Source: Alicyclobacillus sp. ALC3 (GTDB lineage: Bacteria > Bacillota > Bacilli > Alicyclobacillales > Alicyclobacillaceae). From it: DNA of 64,000 nt. Of this stretch, positions 10,006 to 19,313 are shown in pieces. A model generated the notes under the pieces. That model was not told the DNA's origin. It made no database searches and saw only the letters and a list, made by a program, of their open reading frames with translations. The position numbers and the translations under genes were made by a program. The stretch lies in the NCBI RefSeq assembly GCF_028751195.1, contig NZ_CP066784.1:3224001-3288000 (forward strand), given 5' to 3'. Every line of letters begins with the position of its first letter. Position 1 is the stretch's first letter.

Positions 10006-10767
10006 GTGACAATGACTGCACCGTCACATCGGCAGGTGAATGAGAGAAGAGGGCCGGGCTTGAGGCTGATCAAAGTTCTGTTACGACTGTGTATTATTGC
10101 TGCAATTCTTGCAGTGGGTCTGAAGGTCTATTTCTCACAGTTCGATAAGATTGCTCTGCGGGTCCGGGCACAGGTTACGGCGCAAGTACAATCTCATCAA
10201 AGCCAATTTCTCACCTACAGCGAAATACCTGTCATGTACAGGAAGGCCGTTGTCGCCACAGAAGACCGCTCCTTTTTCACCAACTTCGGCATCAGTTTCC
10301 GGGGCATCGCGCGAGCTATCTATGTGGATGCTAAGAATGGGCGCCTCATTGAAGGGGGTTCCACCATCACGCAGCAGTTGGTCCACAATGCTTTGTTGGC
10401 AAGTGAGCCCAAGTCTCTAGCGTGGAAGCTCCGTGAAACCATCTACGCCATCGGTTTGTACGATACGATGGGTAAAAAGGAGACGTTTGCCCTCTATGCG
10501 AACGACATTTACTTTGGGCAAAACGCCTACGGGTTGTATGCGGCGGCAGAGACATACTTCGGTAGACCGCCATCGCAGTTGAATGTTGGGGAACTCACCA
10601 TGCTGGCAGGACTGCCCAATGCTCCGAGTGTCTACGATCCATTTCACGATATGAAGCTTGCACGTCAACGACAGCAACTCGTCCTCACGAACATGATTGA
10701 GGATGGAGTGATTACGCAGAGTGAGGCTAAGAGCATATCGTCAGAGCCTATTCACCTGCATGCCTAG
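10006..10767 (+). CDS. Monofunctional peptidoglycan glycosyltransferase (GT51)
   Basis: 253 residues: a short cytoplasmic tail, one N-terminal membrane anchor (about residues 22-43) and a GT51 transglycosylase domain. The family motifs are visible: E-D-R-S-F-F with the catalytic Glu near residue 86, G-G-S-T-I-T-Q-Q near 118, N-D-I-Y-F-G-Q-N-A-Y-G around 166, and L-A-G-L-P-N-A-P-S near 202. There is no penicillin-binding transpeptidase domain, so this is an Mgt/SgtB-like enzyme that polymerises lipid II into glycan strands on the outer face of the membrane. The start may be the GTG at 10006 or the ATG at 10012; neither has a strong Shine-Dalgarno. Confidence 0.85.
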   Translation: MTMTAPSHRQVNERRGPGLRLIKVLLRLCIIAAILAVGLKVYFSQFDKIALRVRAQVTAQVQSHQSQFLTYSEIPVMYRKAVVATEDRSFFTNFGISFRGIARAIYVDAKNGRLIEGGSTITQQLVHNALLASEPKSLAWKLRETIYAIGLYDTMGKKETFALYANDIYFGQNAYGLYAAAETYFGRPPSQLNVGELTMLAGLPNAPSVYDPFHDMKLARQRQQLVLTNMIEDGVITQSEAKSISSEPIHLHA

Positions 10768-10932
10768 GTTTCCTTTCGGCGGGTTGGTCGCTTCCGCGTC
10801 AAGCCAATTGTGGCGCTATTTCTGTTGGGAACATTTCGATGTCTGTATACCCGTATAACAGGTCCCCAAATGGGGTATACACATGGAGAGTGAGATTTAC
10901 CCTACTGATGACTGCTGACAAAGGCGGTATCC

Positions 10933-12702
10933 ATGCGTCAACTGAACAAAGAGTGGAACGACATTGCTCGAACCCTGAAATTCGCTTCTCCGTGGTTTGC
11001 TGTGACTACATTTAGTTTTCTTATGACTGGGTTATTTGTCATTCCGCAGACATACCTTTTCGCAAAACTTATTGTTGGACTTCCACGTCATCTTGCAAAT
11101 GAATCTGAGATGTTTCGCTTATGGCGGTTCCTTGCAATCGTCATAGTGCTGCGTGGTGTATTTAAGGCGATTTCCGAGTGGAGTGGGGGACAACTTGCCG
11201 TCCATGTTAAGACGACATTGCGGCGATTGCTGTTGAGTCGTTTGGTTGAGTCCAGCCCCATGGAAGTTCAACGAGAGCAGGTAGGCGAATGGATTCAAAC
11301 CGCCTATGGTGATATTGAAAACGTTGAACCGTTCTTTCGTGTCGCTCTACCGCAATTGGTTTCGGCACTGGTTTTACCGGTCTGCATCCTGGTGGTTGTG
11401 TTTTGGTTTGATTGGATTTCCGGTCTCATCCTCTTGATTACTGCGCCGCTCATCCCGTTTTTTATGATTTTGCTTGGACGCATGTCCAAATCGAAGACGG
11501 TCCATCGGTGGCAGATGATGCGCCGACTCGGTGGGCATTTTTATGACATTGTGAGTGGACTAACTACACTCAAGTGGTTTAATCGCAGCAAGTCACAAGT
11601 GAGCGTTGTCGCCAGGGTCGGAGAAGCATATCGCGTTGCCGTCATGGAATCGCTCAGGATTGCATTCCTATCTTCGTTTGTCATGGAATTGCTCGCCACA
11701 CTGGGCACGGCGATGGTTGCAGTTGGAGTCGGGTTGAGACTGCTAAACGGAAACATTTCATTTGTTTACGCGCTTACAACAATCATCCTGGCAGGTGAAT
11801 TTTATCTGCCGCTGCGCAGTTTAGGCAGTCAGTTTCACGTAAGTATGGAGGGACGCGTTTCGCTGCAACACATTCACTCCATCCTTGACACAACAGCCGG
11901 CTCGCGAACGGGATCTCCAATGTCCACATCTGTGAACGTACCTGTGGGACCGAGACCGCAGCCTTCTGGTGGAAATAACCCAATCATCCGCACTGAAAAC
12001 CTCATGTATACCTATCCTGGGACTGCCGTCGCATGCCTGGACCGGGTGAACATTTCGGTACACAAAGGGGACCGCATCGCGATTATCGGTCCATCTGGCG
12101 CTGGCAAGAGTACGTTGTTGTCTGTACTCCTGGGTTCAATTACTCCTCAGGTCGGGACCGTATATGTCCACGGCGAGCGCTTGTGTGAAAGAAACATCGC
12201 CGCATGGCGTCGCGAAGTTGCGTATATCGGGCAAATGCCACACATCTTCAGTGGCACGGTTTTAGAAAACCTCAAAATCACTCGTCCTACTGCCGATATG
12301 GTGGATGTTCTTCGCGTGGCCGAACAAGCGGGAGTGGCCGAGTTCGCGGAACGTCTGCCACGCGGATTTGAAACGACAGTCGGTAGTGGAGGAGTGTCCT
12401 TAAGTTCCGGGCAGATTCAGCGGATTGCACTGGCAAGGGCGTTGTTAAAGGCAAGCCCGGTGTGGTTACTCGATGAACCGACTGCACATCTTGATGTAGA
12501 AAGCGAACAGTGGTTCACAAACGTGTTAAAACACCTGCCTCCGATGCAAACGGTGCTCGTGATCGCACATCGGTTGACGACTGTAGAACACATGAATCAG
12601 GCGTTCCTGATGCAAGGCGGAAGTGTAAAGGCAGTCCGCTCTCTAGACCCAAAACATGCACAAGCAAAATGGTACGAGCAACTTTTGCGTGAAGGAGGGT
12701 AA
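10933..12702 (+). CDS. cydD: ABC exporter subunit CydD (cytochrome bd assembly)
   Basis: A 589-residue fused membrane/ATPase half-transporter. The N-terminal part has about six membrane helices, and the C-terminal part has Walker A G-P-S-G-A-G-K-S-T (about 386), a signature L-S-S-G-Q-I-Q-R (about 490) and Walker B V-W-L-L-D-E-P (about 510). The CydDC heterodimer is needed to assemble haem-containing cytochrome bd; it moves thiols or haem across the membrane. Assignment as CydD rests on order (first of the pair) and on the other gene fitting CydC better. The signature has S-S-G-Q instead of S-G-G-Q, so the two ATP sites may be unequal. It is followed four bases later by cydC and lies tail to tail with cydAB. 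Confidence 0.85.
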   Translation: MRQLNKEWNDIARTLKFASPWFAVTTFSFLMTGLFVIPQTYLFAKLIVGLPRHLANESEMFRLWRFLAIVIVLRGVFKAISEWSGGQLAVHVKTTLRRLLLSRLVESSPMEVQREQVGEWIQTAYGDIENVEPFFRVALPQLVSALVLPVCILVVVFWFDWISGLILLITAPLIPFFMILLGRMSKSKTVHRWQMMRRLGGHFYDIVSGLTTLKWFNRSKSQVSVVARVGEAYRVAVMESLRIAFLSSFVMELLATLGTAMVAVGVGLRLLNGNISFVYALTTIILAGEFYLPLRSLGSQFHVSMEGRVSLQHIHSILDTTAGSRTGSPMSTSVNVPVGPRPQPSGGNNPIIRTENLMYTYPGTAVACLDRVNISVHKGDRIAIIGPSGAGKSTLLSVLLGSITPQVGTVYVHGERLCERNIAAWRREVAYIGQMPHIFSGTVLENLKITRPTADMVDVLRVAEQAGVAEFAERLPRGFETTVGSGGVSLSSGQIQRIALARALLKASPVWLLDEPTAHLDVESEQWFTNVLKHLPPMQTVLVIAHRLTTVEHMNQAFLMQGGSVKAVRSLDPKHAQAKWYEQLLREGG

Positions 12703-12706
12703 GCGG

Positions 12707-14443
12707 ATGCATTGGGGTGTGATGGAACCGCTAGGCCACAGGCGGGGGCGAATGCTTCTGGCCGTGATGCTTGGTTTTATGAGCACTGGCGCGAGCATTG
12801 CGCTCATGGCTACGGCCGGGTATCTGATTGCGAAGGCAGCGACTCGTCCCTCCACCATCTTGTTGCTATGGGTTCCCATCGTGTCTGTGCGCTTCTTCGG
12901 CATCTCCAGGGCTGTGTTTCGGTATGCTGAACGACTCGTGTCGCACGACGTGACGTTTCGAATCTTGACTGATTTGCGTACACGCCTCTACGCGGTTCTT
13001 GAGCCACGCTTGCCCGCCATGTTTTCGCAGTGGACGATGGGGAAACTGATGGATACGATGACAAACGACATCGACGCGCTGCAGAATTTGTTTCTACGCG
13101 TCATCGCTCCGCCGTTGGTGGCGGTTATGACAGCGGTTCTGTCATTTGTAATCATCGCACCGATTGGCGGCGTACTACTGGCCGGTGCTTTGTTGATGGG
13201 ATTGACACTCGTCGGCGTGATTTTACCACTGCTGTCTCATCGAATCAGCCGCCGACTGCGTCAGGAAGGCGTTGATCAACGTTCCCTCTTGTCTCAGCGG
13301 ATTGCCGATATGGTAATCGGCATGCCTGACCTCGTCGTGAGTGATGACGGCGGGCACACGTTCTTGTCTGAGTTGTTGAACCGCCAAGAGAAACTCAACA
13401 CCGTTCAACTGCGGCTGACACGACGAGAGGCGCTGTTTGAGTCCCTGACCATGATCACGGTCGCTGGAACGGCGTGGTTCCTGGTGCGCCTTGCAGTGAC
13501 CCCTGCCCGGCATGAACTGCTCACTGGTGTTGCGCTTTGCGTGATCGTTTTGACGGCCTTGTCTAGCTTCGAATCCGTGTTAACGTTACCGAATGCATTT
13601 GGTGCATTAACGGAAAGCGTCTCGTCGATTCGCCGCGTGCGAAATATCGAAACTTGGCCCGTACCGGCGCGCGACCCTGAACAATTCGCCGCTGCCCTTC
13701 CGGTGACATGGCGTATGCAAGTACAACACGTTTCGTTCTCCTATGTGTCCGCAGAGCGCAATGTACTGACGGACATTACGTTTGATGTCGACCCTGGAAA
13801 GCAGATCGCAATTGTCGGTCAAAATGGGGCAGGGAAAAGCACGTTATTCCACTTGTTAACGCGATTGTGGGATGTGCAAGACGGAGCAATCCTGATTGAC
13901 GGAATGGATATTCGGCAACTGCCTGGTGACGCGGTAAGAAACGGGATCTGCGTAGTCAGTCCATTTGCTCATGTCTTCCATGCATCCATCGCCGACAACC
14001 TGCGAATTGCGAAGCCGACCGCAAGCCTCAGGGAATTGCAGTCGGCTGCTGAGAAGGCTCAACTCGGCGAGTGGATAGAACAACTACCGGGTCGCTATGA
14101 AACCATTGTTGGAGAAACTGGGCACGTGCCATCGGGTGGACAGCGTCAGCGTATCGCTATCGCTCGAGCCATTTTAGCGGACCCGCACGTGTATCTGTTG
14201 GATGAACCTCTTGAATCGCTGGACACGCACACGGCTTCGCAAATGCGGGCTGTTTTGGAGGAACTGACCCGTTCCAAAACAGCCATTTGGATTACCCATC
14301 AGCTACGAACACTGGGGTCCATGGACGAAATTTTGGTTCTGCACGATGGGCAAATAATCGAACGCGGAAGCCACGATGAACTGCTTCGTCAATTGGGGCG
14401 GTACAAGCAGATGTGGGACATCGAACAGAACATCGTTCTCTAG
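12707..14443 (+). CDS. cydC: ABC exporter subunit CydC (cytochrome bd assembly)
   Basis: 578 residues from the ATG at 12707, chosen over an in-frame upstream ATG because GAAGGAGGG at 12691-12699 is correctly spaced and the start clears the cydD stop. The membrane half contains the CydC-like stretch R-Y-A-E-R-L-V-S-H-D near residue 73. The ATPase half has Walker A G-Q-N-G-A-G-K-S-T (about 371), signature P-S-G-G-Q-R-Q-R (about 475) and Walker B V-Y-L-L-D-E-P (about 495). It pairs with CydD. The stop codon is one base away from the convergent cydB stop, leaving no room for a terminator between the two units. Confidence 0.88.
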   Translation: MHWGVMEPLGHRRGRMLLAVMLGFMSTGASIALMATAGYLIAKAATRPSTILLLWVPIVSVRFFGISRAVFRYAERLVSHDVTFRILTDLRTRLYAVLEPRLPAMFSQWTMGKLMDTMTNDIDALQNLFLRVIAPPLVAVMTAVLSFVIIAPIGGVLLAGALLMGLTLVGVILPLLSHRISRRLRQEGVDQRSLLSQRIADMVIGMPDLVVSDDGGHTFLSELLNRQEKLNTVQLRLTRREALFESLTMITVAGTAWFLVRLAVTPARHELLTGVALCVIVLTALSSFESVLTLPNAFGALTESVSSIRRVRNIETWPVPARDPEQFAAALPVTWRMQVQHVSFSYVSAERNVLTDITFDVDPGKQIAIVGQNGAGKSTLFHLLTRLWDVQDGAILIDGMDIRQLPGDAVRNGICVVSPFAHVFHASIADNLRIAKPTASLRELQSAAEKAQLGEWIEQLPGRYETIVGETGHVPSGGQRQRIAIARAILADPHVYLLDEPLESLDTHTASQMRAVLEELTRSKTAIWITHQLRTLGSMDEILVLHDGQIIERGSHDELLRQLGRYKQMWDIEQNIVL

Positions 14444-14444
14444 G

Positions 14445-15458
14445 TCAATAGTCCAAATGTCCACCGGGGTGTAACCGACGGCGGAATACCCAATACGTCC
14501 ACGTCTGATACACCAACACAACTGGCAAGACGGTTAATGCGACGACGGTCATGACGGTCAGTGAGTAATGCCCACTTGCCGCGTTGTAAATCGTCAGGTC
14601 CCAGGCATGATTGAGCGAACTAATCATGACACGTGGAAATAAGTCGTAGAACACAGTTGCAGTGGAGCAGGCGATTGTCAAGGCGCTGAGTAAAAACGCC
14701 CAGCCATCATGCTCGGTATAGATAAGAAACGGAACAGACAGCAGCGCCATGCCGGCAAGTACCGGCAAACTTCCTGGGTCAAGCCCGATTTTCACAAAGA
14801 GGTCTGTGTCGAAGTAGCTATAAATGACGAACAGGAACATCGCGATGGAGGTCCACACACCAATCCGCTTGGCCGCATTTCTCGCCCTCCCACGTATGTC
14901 GCCACCGAGCCGCAGTGTTAAAAACAGCGCACCATGTAACATACACATCAATGCCATGGCGATGCCGCCGAGAACCGTAAAGGGGCTCACCAGGTTCCAA
15001 AAGGTGCCGACGTAATTCATATGTGCATCGATTGGCACGCCCTTCATCAGGTTGGCGAGCGCTACGCCCCACAATACAGGGGGAAGCAGACTTCCTATGC
15101 AGGCTGCCCAATCCCAGAAGGTGCGCCAAGCAGGATGGCTAAGCTTGCTGCGAAATTCAAACGCCACTCCCCGCGCCATCAAAGCGAGCAGCAAGACGAA
15201 CAACGCGACATAGAAACCACTAAAGAGTGTTGCGTACCAGTTGGGAAACGCGGCAAACATGGCAGCACCGGCTGAGATGAACCACACTTCGTTGGCATCC
15301 CAGAAGGGGCCAATACTATTGACGAGGAGCCGTCGTTCTTCGTCCGTCTTACCCAAAAAAGGTGTAAGGATGCCGACACCAAAGTCGAATCCTTCCAGTA
15401 CAAAAAAACCGGTAAACAACACTGCGATGATGATGAACCATATGGCGTTGAGACTCAT
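14445..15458 (-). CDS. cydB: Cytochrome bd ubiquinol/menaquinol oxidase subunit II
   Basis: A 337-residue polytopic membrane protein with the CydB N-terminal pattern: F-V-L-E-G-F-D-F-G-V-G within the first helix and F-W-D-A-N-E-V-W-F near residue 54. Subunit II supports the haem-bearing subunit I in the quinol oxidase that reduces oxygen with high affinity. It starts at ATG 15458 behind GGAGGTGG and lies 40 bp downstream of cydA in the same transcript. It is convergent with cydDC, so the assembly factors are not co-transcribed with the structural genes as they are in the Bacillus subtilis cydABCD operon. Confidence 0.92.
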   Translation of the reverse strand: MSLNAIWFIIIAVLFTGFFVLEGFDFGVGILTPFLGKTDEERRLLVNSIGPFWDANEVWFISAGAAMFAAFPNWYATLFSGFYVALFVLLLALMARGVAFEFRSKLSHPAWRTFWDWAACIGSLLPPVLWGVALANLMKGVPIDAHMNYVGTFWNLVSPFTVLGGIAMALMCMLHGALFLTLRLGGDIRGRARNAAKRIGVWTSIAMFLFVIYSYFDTDLFVKIGLDPGSLPVLAGMALLSVPFLIYTEHDGWAFLLSALTIACSTATVFYDLFPRVMISSLNHAWDLTIYNAASGHYSLTVMTVVALTVLPVVLVYQTWTYWVFRRRLHPGGHLDY

Positions 15459-15498
15459 ACGACCACCTCCGTTTCAAGTGGGTTACAAAGTCGCCTGA

Positions 15499-16896
15499 CT
15501 AAGGTTCAAACACAGGCTGACTGAACTTCGCATCCATTTCATCCGGTCCCACTTCCGGATCAGGACCTAGGCGGATGAATTTCAAGAATAGGTACACATC
15601 CACCACCGCGAAGGCAGCGTAGACCACGCCAAAACCCACGATGGACATCCACACCAGAGGTTCCCCAACAGTCGGAGAGATGCTGTCCGTCGTCTTCAGC
15701 AATCCCATGACCGCCCACGGTTGCCTACCCATTTCCGTCATGAGCCAACCAGTCGTATTGGCGATGAAGGGCAAGCCAATTGCCCACGGCATCACGCGTA
15801 AGTAACCTCGTCGCTTTGCCAACCAGTCGTCATCACGCAGTCCGCGAAAGGCGCCGTAAAGTGCCAGGAAAATCATCAATGACCCAGCACCAACCATGAT
15901 GCGAAACGTCCAAAACGTCGCCCACACCGATGGCACGTAATTCCCCGGGCCATATTGGCGGACGTACTCCGACTGCAGTTCCTCGATACCGGGGACTGCC
16001 CCGTATGTATGGTTGTACGACAGAATGCTGAGGGCATACGGGATCTCGATGTCAATTGGATTGTGGTGATGCTTAGCGTCAATCCAAGCGACCAGCGACC
16101 AAGGCGCATGATAGGGGCTCGTATGCCATAGTGCCTCAGATGCAGCCATTTTCATCGGCTGAGCGTGAATCAAGTGTTGCCCTTGGGCGTGACCGACCAC
16201 AGCCACTAGGACACTAGATACCAGTCCGGTGTAAACGGCGATGCGAAATGACTGAGCAAACAGCGTGACCTCACGCCGGCGCAGGAGGTAATAGGCACTA
16301 ACGCCGGCCACGAAAAATGCCCCGGTCGAGATGGCGCCAAGCCATACATGCGGGAACTCAACACGCAACTGCGGATTGGTGATAATTGCCCCAAAGTTGT
16401 TCATTTCCGCTCGACCATGAGTCACCGCAAAACCAACTGGCTCTTGCATGAAGGAATTCGCCGTAAGAATCCAAAACGCGGACAGGCTAACACCGACAGT
16501 TACCATCCAAATCGAGAACAAGTGGACCTTGGGAGGCAACTTGTCCCACCCGAACAACCATGCCCCGATGAATGCAGATTCCAAGAAGAACGCTGCCAAC
16601 GCTTCGATGGCGAGTGGCGGACCAAAAACGTCACCGACGAACCTGGAGTAGTTCGACCAATTCATCCCAAACTGGAATTCCTGCATAATGCCAGTCACTA
16701 CCCCGAGCGCAAAATTGATCAGAAAGAGCTTGCCCCAAAATTGCGCCATGCGGCGATACATCCGGTCGTTCTTTGCAACGTACAGAGTCTCCATAACACT
16801 GATCAGAAAAGCCAATCCGATTGTCAGTGGCACGAACAAAAAGTGATAGACCGTCGTAAAACCGAATTGCCATCGGTCAAGCCAAACGAGCATCAT
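15499..16896 (-). CDS. cydA: Cytochrome bd quinol oxidase subunit I
   Basis: 465 residues, the length of the short-Q-loop (CioA/Bacillus-like) subgroup rather than the longer E. coli type. The N-terminal helix carries the conserved haem-ligand His in Y-H-F-L-F-V-P-L-T (about residue 19). A second conserved His lies in the G-H-A-Q-G-Q-H region, and G-R-Q-P-W, part of the quinol-binding region, is near residue 390. Subunit I carries haems b558, b595 and d and oxidises quinol. The ATG start (16896) has GAGGTG just upstream, inside a small inverted repeat. It is the first gene of cydAB. Confidence 0.93.
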   Translation of the reverse strand: MMLVWLDRWQFGFTTVYHFLFVPLTIGLAFLISVMETLYVAKNDRMYRRMAQFWGKLFLINFALGVVTGIMQEFQFGMNWSNYSRFVGDVFGPPLAIEALAAFFLESAFIGAWLFGWDKLPPKVHLFSIWMVTVGVSLSAFWILTANSFMQEPVGFAVTHGRAEMNNFGAIITNPQLRVEFPHVWLGAISTGAFFVAGVSAYYLLRRREVTLFAQSFRIAVYTGLVSSVLVAVVGHAQGQHLIHAQPMKMAASEALWHTSPYHAPWSLVAWIDAKHHHNPIDIEIPYALSILSYNHTYGAVPGIEELQSEYVRQYGPGNYVPSVWATFWTFRIMVGAGSLMIFLALYGAFRGLRDDDWLAKRRGYLRVMPWAIGLPFIANTTGWLMTEMGRQPWAVMGLLKTTDSISPTVGEPLVWMSIVGFGVVYAAFAVVDVYLFLKFIRLGPDPEVGPDEMDAKFSQPVFEP

Positions 16897-16897
16897 G

Positions 16898-16911
16898 TGA
16901 GGTTCACCTCA
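16898..16911 (-). promoter_or_regulatory. Inverted repeat containing the cydA ribosome-binding site
   Basis: TGAGGT-TC-ACCTCA on the plus strand. In the cydA mRNA the Shine-Dalgarno GAGGTG forms the first arm and could pair with the second arm just before the ATG, partly hiding the ribosome-binding site. The stem is short and may have no function. Confidence 0.35.
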
Positions 16912-17100
16912 AATACCAATCTCAGGTAAATTAGGTTTACTGTATCTCGTTTGAAGAGTTTTATACCTCATCGACTTGGTCAAACAACCGAATGAGAATT
17001 CTAATGACTGTCTTGTGCGATCGGAAAAGGGGAAGTATCGTAACAGAAAGGCAGAGGATCATTGTCATGCAAATTGCTTTGTTGCTTAAAGGAGGTCACT

Positions 17101-18030
17101 ATGAATACTTCGAAACTGGACAATGACAAGAGAATTTGGCGGAGTACTTTGGTGTGGTCTCTTGTCTTGCTTGTCCTAGGAGTTGTGCTTCTGGTTTGGA
17201 TAGACAGCCATCCTGGCTTTTTGAAAAATACCCCCAAAAATTGGACGGACCTAATCAAGGCATTCATTATCCTTGTCATTGGCGGGCTGATATCAACTTT
17301 AATCGAGCGGCGGATATTCCACTTAGCTGCTGCAAAGCTAGGACCACAAAGATCGACCACTTTGAGATACCTGACGAGACTCTTATTGTTTTTGACCATC
17401 GTTCTTTCCGTCATGACAGCGTTCGGAGCTGGGATACCGAGCGTCATCTTCGGAGGTACGTTTCTAACCGTGATTCTCGGACTGGCTGGACAGACAATTC
17501 TGTCCAATATTATCGGTGGGTTTTGGCTGGTTTTCTTTCGGCCGTTTCGCATCGGTGACTCGATTGGTATCATCGCTTGGCAATTCCCTGTGCTAATGCC
17601 AAGTTTCCCGCATGAGGCAATGCGCCCGATGTATTTTGGACGTGTCCTCGATATCAACCTGATGTACACTCAGATTCAAAATCAGGACGGATATCCCCAA
17701 CTTATTCCGAATGGGATTATTGCTCAATCATTCATTGAAAACAGGTCTCAGGCAGACGTACATCGAGTGCGATTGCGGTTCGACGTACCGTATGACGTGG
17801 AGGTAACTCGGTTTTTACCAGGTCTTCGGGAGCAGCTAGAGGTTGAGTATCCCGGAAGTGGAAACACGACGCCAGAGGTTGGATTAGCGGACATCTATCC
17901 GACAGCATATTCCGTAACTGTGTCCGTCTACTCTTTGGAAAAAGAGGAATTAGTGCGTGACCACGTATTATCGACCTGTATTGAACTGATACAAAAAATT
18001 CGTGTCACCACTGGAAACCAAGAGGTGTAA
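17101..18030 (+). CDS. MscS-family small-conductance mechanosensitive channel
   Basis: 309 residues from the ATG at 17101, preceded by a near-consensus AAAGGAGG at 17088-17095; an in-frame ATG 39 bp upstream lacks such a site. Hydrophobic helices lie near residues 15-40, 52-72 and 85-110. The pore-lining TM3 and the start of the beta domain are seen as G-L-A-G-Q-T-I-L-S-N-I-I-G-G followed by R-P-F-R-I-G-D (about 125-155), then the P-N-G motif of the cytoplasmic domain. Such channels open under membrane tension to release solutes during osmotic downshock. It is a single-gene unit followed by a strong hairpin. Confidence 0.9.
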   Translation: MNTSKLDNDKRIWRSTLVWSLVLLVLGVVLLVWIDSHPGFLKNTPKNWTDLIKAFIILVIGGLISTLIERRIFHLAAAKLGPQRSTTLRYLTRLLLFLTIVLSVMTAFGAGIPSVIFGGTFLTVILGLAGQTILSNIIGGFWLVFFRPFRIGDSIGIIAWQFPVLMPSFPHEAMRPMYFGRVLDINLMYTQIQNQDGYPQLIPNGIIAQSFIENRSQADVHRVRLRFDVPYDVEVTRFLPGLREQLEVEYPGSGNTTPEVGLADIYPTAYSVTVSVYSLEKEELVRDHVLSTCIELIQKIRVTTGNQEV

Positions 18031-18094
18031 ACACATCTGAGCAGGCACATCCGATGGACGGAAAATCAAAGAGTTGGAACACTGGAAGTCAAAA

Positions 18095-18133
18095 GGCAAC
18101 GCGGTAGAGGAGGGCGCGTTGCCCTCCTCTACC
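18095..18133 (+). terminator. Hairpin after mscS with two mutually exclusive stems
   Basis: A perfect 13-bp stem (GGTAGAGGAGGGC at 18103-18115 with its complement at 18121-18133, 5-nt loop). A second perfect 8-bp stem, GGCAACGC at 18095-18102 with GCGTTGCC at 18116-18123, uses the loop and part of the 3' arm of the first. No T run follows, so its efficiency as a terminator is uncertain; it may serve both flanking convergent genes. Confidence 0.6.
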
Positions 18134-18168
18134 AAAGCGTGTCGCTCGCGCGGGTCCTTTCTCTCAGT

Positions 18169-19092
18169 TCACTTGGCGTTCGCTGGAAGCTTGCTCTGGA
18201 CAAAGTTGCCGATTTCGTCAATGGCCTGTTGACTCTCCGGAACATAGGCAGCAAAACTCTGAAACACGTGCCACATGCCCTCCCAAACTTTTACCCCTGC
18301 GGCGACACCTGCGGCATTGAGACGGTCCGAGAGGCGAATCGCGTCATCGAGTAGAACTTCGTCATGTCCGACGTGGATGAGCATCGGCGGCAGCCCGCTC
18401 AGGTCCGCGTAAATGGGCGAGATGAGTGGGCTGCGTGGGTCTGCTTCGCCGACGTAGTGGTGCGTGATACCGCGCACGGACTCGGGGGTCAACATCGGGT
18501 CAAATGGCGCCCGTGTCACCATCGACCCTCCTGTACACTCGAGGTCCGTCCACGGAGACATCGCGACGGCATTCGTCGGAAGCGCATATCCTCTGTCGCG
18601 CAGTGCCACCAGCGTGGCGACGGTCAGCCCGCCACCCGCTGAGTCACCAGCAATCACGATGTTTTCTGGGCGTATCCCGGACTCTACGAGTTCTCGATAG
18701 GCGGTTACAGAGTCTTCTACTGCAGCGGGGTATGGGTGTTCTGGGGCCAGTCGGTACTCGATGACAAGCACGCGCATGGCGCACGCGCGAGCCAAACGAG
18801 ATGCAATCTCTCGATGTGACACGACACTCCCCATGTAGTACGCTCCACCGTGTAGATAGAGCAGTGCAGAATCGAGGCGGGAGTTCGGAGCGGACACCCA
18901 CTCCGCGTGCATGCCAGCAAACGTCGTCGGTTCGACTGTAACATCTGTCAGCACAGCGACCTGGCTCCATGCCGCTTCCATTCCTGCTCGTTCTTGTTCG
19001 AGCGTAGGTTGGTGTGTGGCAAACACTTTCGCCATTTGTGCGCGCTGTTCCATCAGCATCTGCCGAAACTTGAGACTCTCTTCACTTGGCAT
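18169..19092 (-). CDS. Alpha/beta hydrolase, hormone-sensitive-lipase family (family IV esterase)
   Basis: 307 residues with the alpha/beta-hydrolase-3 layout. H-G-G-A-Y at residues 81-85 forms the oxyanion hole, G-D-S-A-G-G (nucleophile Ser151) is the elbow, Asp244 in H-D-E-V-L-L-D-D is the probable acid, and His275 in W-H-V-F completes the triad. Family members hydrolyse short- to medium-chain acyl esters in the cytoplasm. No signal peptide is visible. It converges with mscS and is divergent from the signal peptidase gene. The natural substrate is unknown. Confidence 0.88.
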   Translation of the reverse strand: MPSEESLKFRQMLMEQRAQMAKVFATHQPTLEQERAGMEAAWSQVAVLTDVTVEPTTFAGMHAEWVSAPNSRLDSALLYLHGGAYYMGSVVSHREIASRLARACAMRVLVIEYRLAPEHPYPAAVEDSVTAYRELVESGIRPENIVIAGDSAGGGLTVATLVALRDRGYALPTNAVAMSPWTDLECTGGSMVTRAPFDPMLTPESVRGITHHYVGEADPRSPLISPIYADLSGLPPMLIHVGHDEVLLDDAIRLSDRLNAAGVAAGVKVWEGMWHVFQSFAAYVPESQQAIDEIGNFVQSKLPANAK

Positions 19093-19313
19093 CGTGATGC
19101 TCCTCTCTGGTCAACGCGGATTTTCGCCAGCTATACTCTATCTAGTACTTTCACTTTGCTCCAAGAAGCGTCCTTTGTCGAGGTCTAAAGACGGCAGTTC
19201 ACAGCTCTCGTTGCGGTAGCTCAAAGGGTCAGACAGTGACTCAACGAAGTTTCAATTTAGATCACATATCATTCTGCTGAATGCGTCTTCGTCAGTGCTC
19301 AGGGGGGATTTGT

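Noticed and set aside
16912..17000. Rex or FNR site upstream of cydA
   Set aside because: No TTGTGAA-N4-TTCACAA or TTGAT-N4-ATCAA-like sequence was found; the promoter could not be defined.
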